Assembly: GCA_023091665.1 (NCBI GenBank)
Contig: JALJCQ010000001.1
Coordinates: 1,426,001 to 1,490,000, forward strand
Direction: 5' to 3'
Length of the DNA stretch: 64,000 nt
Source of the DNA: Pythium myriotylum
Lineage: Eukaryota > Oomycota > Peronosporomycetes > Pythiales > Pythiaceae
A model generated the notes under the pieces. It made no database searches and was not told the origin of the DNA. It saw only the letters and a list, made by a program, of their open reading frames with translations. Each line of letters starts with the position of its first letter. Within the stretch, counting starts at the first letter, position 1. Made by a program: the position numbers and the translations under genes. Positions 42,701 to 51,000 of this stretch are shown here, one piece after another.

Positions 42701-43012
42701 CCAGAGATGTTGCCTTGAGTGAGACACACTGGGCTCGTTTGTAGTATCTACCAGCGCAGCTCTATCTGCTCGCCAATGTCCTCTCTCATCAAGGTGGCTA
42801 TGTAGACCGCTTGGTTGCGAGACTGCACGTTCTACGTTCTCAGCGGTGCCGCTGCAGTCGGCCCCGCTGAACCCCCACAGAATGTCCCGCTCCCAGGCGA
42901 CCTGCAGCACTTTGAGGTACGGTGCGTCGTCCTCTGGACCGTCGCTGCGTCGCGGGGCTTCAGCACCCAGCGAGCGCATTGGGAGTCGGGGGCGAGAGCT
43001 CTCCTGCGTCAT
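39749..43012 (-). CDS. TAF1 paralogue lacking zinc knuckle and bromodomain
   Basis: Second, shorter TAF1-like gene, 1087 residues, lying directly downstream of full-length TAF1. It begins MTQESSRPRLPMR and lacks the first 140 or so residues of its neighbour, aligning from APYLKVLQVAWERDILWGF onward. The central DUF3591 core is present (SLPAIKLSMTKPELP, FHRPRSKFKINERM, ending with SKFARGARKS-like KFARGARKSLSAQ). It stops soon after the basic segment KRKRMLALEDDS, so the zinc knuckle and bromodomain of the neighbour are missing. Two long blocks (39801-40637 and 40881-42264) are almost identical in DNA to the neighbour, while the 243 bp between them and the N terminus are strongly diverged. The frame is intact, so it is probably expressed; a pseudogene in early decay cannot be excluded. 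Confidence 0.85.
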   Translation of the reverse strand: MTQESSRPRLPMRSLGAEAPRRSDGPEDDAPYLKVLQVAWERDILWGFSGADCSGTAENVERAVSQPSGLHSHLDERGHWRADRAALVDTTNEPSVSHSRQHLWEIAEHASAPAMNDPPVERKQGPSACDILSRCPLNKELDDGSWVRAIGWKRPLDMPESRLVLDENDLSIVLEDGDSGIKHPLLKTHSQRIFSEAVRTKRLQEQLQTKRRRVERTSTCADIGELVDSPQISQKSHSTRRIVRLDLPENSLPAIKLSMTKPELPKAKLREFHRPRSKFKINERMVFLPPPVVPVPPVEEGAVVTQIKKSSDLNLIAGGKIILVEYTEQNPPMLSNPGMASRILHYWRPPDSEEDVLVGKKKVKKAKPKAPEMKMGQVITLGHHDETPFVGDVPPGRVVTSLNSKLYKVPIFQHKPVAPFAPSTAARDNGQYELFLLTRSVSKGKKGSAIGESAKTTLYIFEMPDLYLAGQVEPQIEVPAPNSRSANDFIRPYMSFHILRLFKKASDGERLKIEDIARAFPNQSGTAIRKRMKEVATFERGGNDSGWWKKKPASQLTSEEEIRASINPESVCLYESMMAGHRRLLDIGLTKLFTPTGVNGAINLLLKRLELRKQALTAALVEPLKLERRAKEKAEQDVWKRDATIRKLETDIQVARYIHEQLQLTPWNLTNNYVECHLQGKGSGMLLLGGIGDPTGRGEGFSFVRVPQSRANRHDDIQKRTSFHDVNESTHLRITGTLGDLRKLRMKEAGQVLVRLRVPKEEVDNLSRWERVNMIREISSYMTARGEGRALPKFARGARKSLSAQQQDYRRKCDVIYERQMNVLSSTTVSFSDDEDSGDDSDIIDELEDELLGAGSFGKDDREKIVKLGPKNLFTKGGGGLNRSKEALAEREDAVELERLMKEMKEDSGATSASRRSDVDASKLRTQLRASGITESASGSAASSTAGSQQTQGGGTRPGSSLGMSHGGSNMASAINTPVEHRSRASSPTSASKWASSGETPSRVPGRKVLKRTTRVVEEDGTETVRIEFIVDDKQVARFQAKQRHQDRLQKADERNLIRKRKRMLALEDDSAESKLSESLRELHLRK
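39801..42264. repeat. Mosaic duplicate segment, TAF1 copy A
   Basis: Direct repeat of 44009-46484. Block one, 39801-40637, equals 44009-44845 (837 bp, no difference seen by eye). Block two, 40881-42264, equals 45101-46484 (1384 bp, three differences seen, at 40892, 41132 and 42179). The interval 40638-40880 is unlike its counterpart in DNA and only moderately similar in protein. Confidence 0.92.
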
Positions 43013-43173
43013 GCGGGGTGAAGTTGGGAATGGTGACTCAGGTCAAGTGCAGGGCAACTGAGATGACCATCACTCACGGTATTCACTGGGTTCAGGTGGG
43101 GTGGGGTCAGCGGTTGTGCCATCATCTCGTGAAATGACTACGCAAGTAAACTATAGTTCATTCCTTCAGTTGA

Positions 43174-46100
43174 TTAAGCTCGGTCGGTGCTTGTAGGGGT
43201 GCCGCCCTCGGCATTCAGAGTTGCGAGTTCTTCTTGTGCTCGCTTCTGCAACTTGACTGCATTTGCTGTGATCAACGAGCGAGTGGGGTCGCCATTGTAT
43301 ATCTTTGAGTTGTTCACGATAAGCTCCAAATCCTTGATGAAATCTCGCATCGAATCGTACTGCTGCTCTTCAATCTTCTTCTTGATTGTGCTGAGATCCA
43401 TTGGTTGCTTGATTATCTGATAGTAGTCTTTAACGGTGTTGGCATCCACTGGAGAGCGGAATAGCTCGCTCTCGGGCATATCGATCAGCTTGTCGATCAC
43501 AACACTCAGGTTCCCGTTCAGATGTGAGACAGGCATACGCGATCGGCTTTGCTTCACGACAGTGTTCATGTAGGGGCGCTTGTACAACTCAGCCTGTTCT
43601 TTTTGCTCCTGAATACGCTTCCGCTTCTTCTCTGCCTCGTGCTTCCGAGCTCCCTCGCGAAGCTCTGCCAGGTTGACGGTAATCTTTTCAACTTCATCTG
43701 GACCCCCCTTTCTAACTTTCTTCAGGATTCCACTCGACCCACTCCCCTCGTTTGCGACGCCACCGCCACCATCTGCCATGTACAGAGGACAGCTCCGATT
43801 CGTTCGCATGTGGCCAACTTGACCACACTGAGTGCAACGAACACCGCCTCCCTTCTGAGGGGTGCCTCCGGAACCCAGACCAGCCTCGCCTTCTCGTTCA
43901 AGCATCTCAACATAGTCTTTGTTCTGTTCCTCGGTGCGCTGAAGCTGTTTCAGCTCTTCTTGAAGCTGCTTGCGGCGCTTTGCAACATCTAGTAGACTCG
44001 AGCCCCCAGAGTCGTCCTCCAAAGCAAGCATGCGCTTGCGCTTCCTGATCAAGTTACGCTCATCCGCCTTCTGCAGTCGATCCTGATGTCGCTGCTTCGC
44101 CTGGAATCGCGCCACCTGCTTGTCATCCACAATAAACTCGATACGAACCGTCTCAGTGCCGTCCTCCTCCACCACACGAGTCGTACGCTTCAACACTTTC
44201 CGCCCAGGAACACGACTCGGCGTCTCTCCTGACGATGCCCACTTCGATGCACTCGTTGGTGAGGACGCACGCGATCGGTGTTCGACGGGCGTATTGATGG
44301 CAGAAGCCATGTTCGAGCCACCGTGAGACATACCAAGCGAAGATCCTGGTCGAGTTCCTCCTCCCTGGGTCTGCTGGCTTCCCGCGGTCGACGACGCAGC
44401 CGAGCCGGACGCGCTCTCCGTGATACCACTCGCGCGTAACTGCGTCCGGAGCTTGCTCGCATCCACATCGGACCGACGACTCGCACTCGTCGCTCCCGAG
44501 TCTTCCTTCATCTCCTTCATCAAACGTTCCAACTCCACTGCATCTTCTCGCTCTGCCAAAGCTTCTTTCGATCGGTTCAGACCGCCACCACCTTTCGTGA
44601 ACAAGTTCTTCGGTCCGAGCTTCACAATCTTCTCTCGGTCGTCTTTACCGAAGCTTCCAGCGCCAAGCAGTTCGTCTTCGAGTTCGTCAATGATGTCTGA
44701 GTCGTCACCGGAGTCTTCGTCGTCGGAGAAAGAGACGGTGGTCGAGCTCAGTACGTTCATTTGTCGTTCGTAGATGACGTCACACTTGCGTCGGTAGTCT
44801 TGTTGTTGGGCAGATAGCGATTTGCGAGCACCACGCGCAAATTTGCTCAGAGCACCAGCTCGTCCGTGTGCTGTCGCGAGACTACTGAGCTCTCGTACCA
44901 TGTGAATACGATCCCAACGACGAAGCTTCTTGATATCTGCTTCGGCGACACCGAGATTGCGCAGAACATCGCCTGCTTCCTTCATCTTTAGTTTACGAAG
45001 ATCAGCAGTCGTGCCGGTGACAGCTGCAACGGCTTTCTGAACTGCCGCAGCGTCAGCGTTTGGACCAGCAGCAGTTTCTTCCTCTCCTTCCTTCTTCTTA
45101 GCACGGGACTGGGGAACCCGAACAAAGCTAAAGCCTTCACCACGGCCCGTCGGATCACCGATACCACCCAACAAAAGCATCCCCGACCCCTTGCCTTGCA
45201 GGTGACACTCAACATAGTTGTTCGTCAGATTCCATGGAGTCAATTGCAGTTGCTCGTGGATATAACGAGCCACTTGGATGTCTGTCTCCAGCTTGCGGAT
45301 CGTTGCATCGCGTTTCCATACGTCCTGCTCAGCTTTCTCTTTCGCACGCCGCTCCAGTTTCAACGGCTCGACGAGCGCGGCAGTAAGCGCCTGCTTGCGC
45401 AACTCGAGTCGTTTGAGCAACAGATTGATAGCACCGTTCACACCCGTCGGCGTGAACAACTTCGTCAGTCCGATGTCGAGCAGACGGCGGTGACCAGCCA
45501 TCATACTCTCGTACAGACACACGGACTCAGGATTGATGCTCGCACGGATCTCTTCCTCACTCGTGAGCTGAGAAGCTGGCTTCTTCTTCCACCAACCAGA
45601 GTCATTACCACCACGCTCGAACGTGGCCACCTCCTTCATTCGCTTTCGAATCGCCGTGCCTGATTGGTTCGGGAACGCACGAGCGATGTCTTCGATCTTC
45701 AAGCGCTCACCATCGCTCGCTTTCTTGAACAAACGAAGAATGTGGAAAGACATGTACGGACGGATAAAGTCGTTTGCACTGCGGGAGTTGGGTGCCGGCA
45801 CCTCGATCTGCGGTTCCACTTGGCCAGCAAGGTACAGATCTGGCATCTCGAAAATGTAGAGCGTAGTCTTCGCACTCTCACCAATCGCCGACCCCTTCTT
45901 TCCTTTCGACACCGAGCGCGTCAACAAGAAGAGCTCGTACTGACCGTTGTCTCGAGCAGCTGTCGACGGCGCGAACGGAGCCACCGGTTTGTGCTGGAAG
46001 ATAGGAACCTTGTACAACTTCGAGTTCAAGGAGGTCACCACACGGCCAGGAGGCACGTCACCGACGAATGGGGTCTCATCGTGGTGTCCAAGTGTGATCA

Positions 46101-47784
46101 CCTGACCCATCTTCATCTCCGGCGCCTTCGGCTTGGCTTTCTTCACCTTCTTCTTTCCCACCAGAACATCCTCTTCCGAGTCCGGAGGCCGCCAGTAGTG
46201 AAGGATGCGTGACGCCATGCCAGGGTTCGACAGCATTGGCGGGTTCTGCTCCGTGTACTCCACCAAGATGATCTTGCCACCAGCTATCAAGTTCAGGTCC
46301 GAGCTCTTCTTGATCTGCGTCACGACGGCTCCTTCCTCGACGGGAGGCACCGGGACAACAGGTGGAGGTAAGAACACCATGCGTTCGTTGATTTTGAATT
46401 TGCTCCGAGGGCGATGGAACTCCCGTAGCTTGGCTTTTGGCAGCTCGGGTTTCGTCATTGACAACTTGATCGCAGGGAGAGAGTGATGTACGTAGCCGAT
46501 ATTTTTCACGACACGACTGTCCTTATTCTTTTTTCCGCCTCCTTCTGTACCAAGCCGTCCTTCAGCTGTTTCATCACCGAACTCGAGGTTACCCATCACT
46601 GCATCGATACGTTGCTTCTTCTCTCGTCTTTGTTTATCCAATTGCTCGAGACGAATTTCGGCAGCTCCCAGTTTTCGCTCAGGGATGCGAAGAGTAGGAC
46701 GCACGTCATCCATATCTGGAACTGTGAGGATCAGGGCTGCATCGTTGTCGTCAAGCACAAGCTTACTTTCAGGCATGTCCTGTGTTGAGTTCCACCCAAT
46801 CGCATTGATCCACGACCCATCGTCCAACTCCTTGTTTAGTGGACATGGCAAACCCGAAACTGATGATTTAGCCCCATCTTTGTCGTCACGAGTGGAGTTA
46901 GCGGTTGTGGCCGTCTTTGACGACGTCGACTTTTCGTCAGGGATCTCCCACCGATAATGCCTCGGTTTCGTCATGTCAAACTCTTCTTCGATGTACGTCG
47001 GTACCCAAGGAGCATCCGGAGCGGTCGTCTTGCGACGCGGGTACATTTGCTTGTACGAAAGAGTCACGTAGTCCTTGGAAGCGGGCACAGTCGACTGTGG
47101 TTGTCGCGAAGATGGATCGCTTGCAGCACCTCTTGCTTGAGAACCCCCATTAAGGCTACTTCTCTGTGGATCAGCTGCACCTGAGATGTCGTCGTCTTCT
47201 TTTTCCTCCACGAACGAACCCGAATCTCCCTCGTCTTGGTTCTTGCCGTTGAAGTCGACCCCCCAAATAATATCGTCCTCCCACGCAATTTGCTGGACTT
47301 TGACGTACAACGCATCCTGGTTGAGGGCTTCGTCTCGATGGCTGGCTGCAGCAGCTGTATTCGCTAGCGCATGTGTGAAGGGCGAGACGGACGATCCCTG
47401 GAACCGCCGCATGGGTTTGCCCTTGCTCTCGCGGGCCCGGGAGGCCTGCAGTTGCTGCTTCGCGAGCATCGTCTTGTTGGCCGACGTCTCGCCGCCGCCA
47501 CCGTTGTTCTCCTTGGAGGTCGTGAGCAGCGTGAGCTGGTCTGCTGCGTACGTGAGGCGCTCCTGCTTGCCCTCGAGCGCGCGCTGCTCGCGCTGTTCGG
47601 CGTGATGGGACGCGATGGCCGCGAGCTCCTCCGAGAGGTCGAGCAGCGAATCGTAGACCTCTTCGTCGTTCGTGCGCTGGTAGATCTTGGCGAAGTCCAT
47701 GATGCGCCCGCCGCCCTGCGCGCTCAGCACCGGCAGCTCCATAGCCGGCGCGGCCTTGGGCTCGGGCTTGATCGCCTCCGCCAT
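43174..47784 (-). CDS. TAF1: TFIID subunit 1 (TAF1), full length with bromodomain
   Basis: Largest TFIID subunit, scaffold for TBP-associated factors and promoter recognition by RNA polymerase II. Single exon, 1536 residues, starting MAEAIKPEPKAAPAMELP. The N-terminal 300 residues are polar (IYQRTNDEEVYDSLLDL, a possible TBP-contact segment). The DUF3591 core, about residues 320-960, includes CPLNKELDDGSWINAIGW, FHRPRSKFKINERM and RPYMSFHILRLFKKASDGE. A coiled segment and a CCHC zinc knuckle (CTQCGQVGHMRTNRSC) near 1330 follow, then one C-terminal bromodomain at about 1425-1520 (FRSPVDANTVKDYYQIIKQP, with the acetyl-lysine-binding Asn probably in NNSKIYNG). Plants also have one bromodomain, animals two. 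It is divergent from the ELM2/PHD gene. Confidence 0.95.
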   Translation of the reverse strand: MAEAIKPEPKAAPAMELPVLSAQGGGRIMDFAKIYQRTNDEEVYDSLLDLSEELAAIASHHAEQREQRALEGKQERLTYAADQLTLLTTSKENNGGGGETSANKTMLAKQQLQASRARESKGKPMRRFQGSSVSPFTHALANTAAAASHRDEALNQDALYVKVQQIAWEDDIIWGVDFNGKNQDEGDSGSFVEEKEDDDISGAADPQRSSLNGGSQARGAASDPSSRQPQSTVPASKDYVTLSYKQMYPRRKTTAPDAPWVPTYIEEEFDMTKPRHYRWEIPDEKSTSSKTATTANSTRDDKDGAKSSVSGLPCPLNKELDDGSWINAIGWNSTQDMPESKLVLDDNDAALILTVPDMDDVRPTLRIPERKLGAAEIRLEQLDKQRREKKQRIDAVMGNLEFGDETAEGRLGTEGGGKKNKDSRVVKNIGYVHHSLPAIKLSMTKPELPKAKLREFHRPRSKFKINERMVFLPPPVVPVPPVEEGAVVTQIKKSSDLNLIAGGKIILVEYTEQNPPMLSNPGMASRILHYWRPPDSEEDVLVGKKKVKKAKPKAPEMKMGQVITLGHHDETPFVGDVPPGRVVTSLNSKLYKVPIFQHKPVAPFAPSTAARDNGQYELFLLTRSVSKGKKGSAIGESAKTTLYIFEMPDLYLAGQVEPQIEVPAPNSRSANDFIRPYMSFHILRLFKKASDGERLKIEDIARAFPNQSGTAIRKRMKEVATFERGGNDSGWWKKKPASQLTSEEEIRASINPESVCLYESMMAGHRRLLDIGLTKLFTPTGVNGAINLLLKRLELRKQALTAALVEPLKLERRAKEKAEQDVWKRDATIRKLETDIQVARYIHEQLQLTPWNLTNNYVECHLQGKGSGMLLLGGIGDPTGRGEGFSFVRVPQSRAKKKEGEEETAAGPNADAAAVQKAVAAVTGTTADLRKLKMKEAGDVLRNLGVAEADIKKLRRWDRIHMVRELSSLATAHGRAGALSKFARGARKSLSAQQQDYRRKCDVIYERQMNVLSSTTVSFSDDEDSGDDSDIIDELEDELLGAGSFGKDDREKIVKLGPKNLFTKGGGGLNRSKEALAEREDAVELERLMKEMKEDSGATSASRRSDVDASKLRTQLRASGITESASGSAASSTAGSQQTQGGGTRPGSSLGMSHGGSNMASAINTPVEHRSRASSPTSASKWASSGETPSRVPGRKVLKRTTRVVEEDGTETVRIEFIVDDKQVARFQAKQRHQDRLQKADERNLIRKRKRMLALEDDSGGSSLLDVAKRRKQLQEELKQLQRTEEQNKDYVEMLEREGEAGLGSGGTPQKGGGVRCTQCGQVGHMRTNRSCPLYMADGGGGVANEGSGSSGILKKVRKGGPDEVEKITVNLAELREGARKHEAEKKRKRIQEQKEQAELYKRPYMNTVVKQSRSRMPVSHLNGNLSVVIDKLIDMPESELFRSPVDANTVKDYYQIIKQPMDLSTIKKKIEEQQYDSMRDFIKDLELIVNNSKIYNGDPTRSLITANAVKLQKRAQEELATLNAEGGTPTSTDRA
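44009..46484. repeat. Mosaic duplicate segment, TAF1 copy B
   Basis: Counterpart of 39801-42264 in the full-length TAF1 gene: 44009-44845 and 45101-46484 nearly identical to copy A, with the diverged interval 44846-45100 (255 bp) between. Offsets are constant within blocks (4208 and 4220), so the blocks contain no indels. Confidence 0.92.
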
Positions 47785-48048
47785 CGTGCCCGACTGGCGA
47801 CAGTGGGGGAAAAACCACGACCGTCACTCCGCATTGAGGTCGTGCGAAGGTAGCGATGGATCAGTCGCTACTGACAAATGCGCGGCGTTACAGTACTATT
47901 TTGAACCAATCCGAATTTAGTATCATTATAGCCAATAGAAGACATGTTCGCATTTTGGTCGCCTCTGGGCGTGGCTAGTGCGGAAAACAGCGTCGGTCGA
48001 GAAGGCCGCGAGATCGCGAGTCGCCCGACGCGCGCGCAGGCCACACCC
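47785..48048. promoter_or_regulatory. Shared upstream region of TAF1 and ELM2/PHD gene
   Basis: Divergent starts are separated by 264 bp (159 bp if the upper gene starts at the alternative ATG 47944). It contains two CCAAT boxes on the plus strand (near 47907 and 47931) and a TTCGCATTTTGG stretch at 47947 reminiscent of an oomycete initiator. By-eye matches only. Confidence 0.5.
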
Positions 48049-51000
48049 ATGAGTCGCAGGGCAGCAGCACCGAGCCAGAACACTGGGGGAGCCGGGCCCG
48101 CGGGCGGCGCGCCCGTAGCTGGCGCGCTGCGCGAGCGCCAAGCCGCGGCGTCCCGGTCTCTCGAAGGGTCTCCGTCCTCGCATGACAGCTCGAACTCGAG
48201 GGAGAGCCAGGGCGCGAGCAGCGGCAGCAGCACCACCGGCGCGTCGGCGAGCGCCAGCGCGCAGTTTGCGTCCATCCGCTCGCGCGTTGGCAAGCGATAC
48301 CAGGCGACGCTGCCCGAGCTTCGCGCCAAGGGCGACGGCGCCGACTCGGAGCGCTCGCGGAAGATGCTGCAAGTCATGCACCTGTCCAAGCCGCGTTACG
48401 CGCTCGACCGCGCGAACGGTAAGTCCTCCGCGATTGCTGTCACTGCCTTGCAGTAGGTACCACGCAGGCCGCTCATGTTTTGATGTTGGGTCTTCCAGCT
48501 TTGGGGGGCGACCTCGAAAAGTACCTTAAATTGGCACGGTCTCTTCGAGATGGATCCACTTTTGACACTGATGAGCAAATCACCTGCCTTGCGTTGCAGT
48601 ATCTCCATCGCTTCGACTACAATACGACGGATGCTGCTTGTTCGTTGTACGCTCGCCATAGCATGGAGGTGCCGAAACTTGCTGCGCCTGCGGTGGAGAC
48701 GACGACGACGACAAGAGCGAATAACCCAGCAGACGTCGAAGCTCAATGGAGCGCTGCATTTTATCGAACAATGCGACTGACTTGCATCGGTGTCGATGAC
48801 TACAACCGCATGGCGCAATTGCTCACAAAAGCTGCATCGACCGGAGTTGCCGGCACTGAGGTTGGCGTGCTCGAACGTCTTGTGAATCGGCTCACAAAAT
48901 GGCTCACAGCCGTCGACGATGTCAGTGACCGAGTCGTTGACAGAGTGGAGCTAGAGGATCTGGTGCACCAGGCTAACGACGCGATGTTTGAGCATCCGCA
49001 TAAAGCAGCGCTAGAGAAACGGCTGCACGAGTTCGATCTTGCGTATGGACGGCTGAAGGACGCCTTCGACCGTAACAACCGCCGTAATCAATCCAAGTGC
49101 GAGCTGGAAGAGGTGAGTTCATTGGACATCTGATCGTTTTTTTTCGAGAGCAATACAAATGGCTGACTTTATCGTTGGTCAGCTTGAGGAGCTGCATGCT
49201 GCTGTAGCTGCTGTGCAGGTGAACTACCCAGAGAACGCCGAGTTTACGGCGATATTGAATGATGCACGACAGCTTAAGAGCACCATCACCTCGATGCTAG
49301 TCGAAGACAAGGTTAATCTGACTTCCATGCGCGATGTGATGGCTCGCATTGAAGTTGTTCCCGTAAACTTCGAGAAAGAAATCGACCTGTTCCAGCAGAA
49401 AATGCTGAATGCCCAGAGTTGGCTAGCCAAGGTTCGCAAGTGCATTCCCAAGCGCCGCACGTCGCGGCGAGGTGGACCCGAGCCAAAAAAAATGGATCTC
49501 CAGGCGATTCGCGCTTTAGTAGATGATGCTCCGTGCGAAGATAGCGCGGAGATCTACGAGATGCAAGATCTTCTCGAGTGCGCAGATGAGTGGGCAGAGA
49601 AGGTTAAAGAGGCTATTGAGGGTGGAGCCGATGTATCATTGGCTGAGCTCAAGGAGTTACGCGAAGAAGGAAACGCCATGCCTGTCGACATGGAGGAGCA
49701 AAAATTTCTTGAAGCCGAAATCGCGGCTCGCGAATGGTGCACGAACGCAACGTCAATGCTAGCTGCTAAGAAGCCGTTCCAGGATCTGGAAGAAATGGTA
49801 GAAGAAGCGAAAGCTATAAGAAAGCAGTTGCACGCAAAGAAGCAATCGCGTTGGAAGCCACAAGTTGAGCGCGATATTCAGTCTGCGTTGGATACAGCTC
49901 GAAGATGGATGAACGAAATTCGCGAAGTTGTCGGGCATACTGCTTTTGACAAAGTGTTTGGATCTTCCCAGGCCCGCGTTTCGTTTTCCAGCTTTGACTC
50001 TACTGCCATCCTCGACGCCATTTCAAAGGCTAAAAATCGGGCGGAGGCCACGGAAGCTTTTCTCAAAGGCAAGAAACCTGTTGATGCAGTTCACAAGCTG
50101 CTAGAGAAGGCCGAGCGTCTTACCGTCAACGTCGAAGCTTACACATCTCGACTTCATGATATTCTCGATCTTGCCTCACAAGCACGGCAGGAGACGTGCG
50201 ATACGCTTGTCAAGATTGGAGTGCGAGCTCCAACTCCAATCTTGCCTGACAAGTTACCTGGGAAAGATGGAGACGAACTAATGCCACTTGTTCCTACGAG
50301 CAACATGGATGTGTCAACTCAGTCAGCAAAGACAGTCGGCGATTTCGCTCATGCTTGCGGGGTCCTCGATCGAGTCGCAGGCTTGCCATTGCTGTTTGAA
50401 GAAGGTGTTGAACTATTCGGTATCATTTTTGCGGAAAAGGATTGGGCAGAACGTGTCCGGGTCGCCATACCGCCACGCCAGTCAAGGAAGAAAAGGATGT
50501 CCAAGGATACGACGACCCTAGACGATCTGCGAACGTTGCAGGAAGAGTCTCGCCACCTGCGCTTTCAGTTTCCTGAAGAACTAAGGATACTGTCGCGTGA
50601 ACTCGAAGACATCGGAGTTTGGCAGCAGAAAGCAATCGAAATTGTCGCCGGAAGGGCACCGTCGATGGTTGACGAGGTCGCAATGGCTCTGAAGAAGCAT
50701 GATCTCTTCATGTTTGCAAAATTCAGTGAGGCGAAAACCAAGCTGATCGTTGGGGATGAAGAAATGAAACTCGCTGATTCAAGGTTGGAAGGTGAGGATG
50801 CTATTGAGAAATCTACGAAGCAGGAATCTCCAAGCGGCGATGTCAAAGATCATACAGAAGTTCCAAGTTTAACGGAGAAGGGTTCAAATGATCAAGCGAC
50901 CAGCCAGATCTCAGTTGAAGATGGAGCATCAGCAGCCCCTTTGGGCGAGAAGATTGAGACCAGCTCCACAGCTACCTCACCGATTGCCTTTGTAGCGGAG

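Noticed and set aside
50211..50244. 12-bp inverted repeat (CAAGATTGGAGT and complement)
   Set aside because: Lies inside the continuous coding sequence of the ELM2/PHD gene; short and probably chance.
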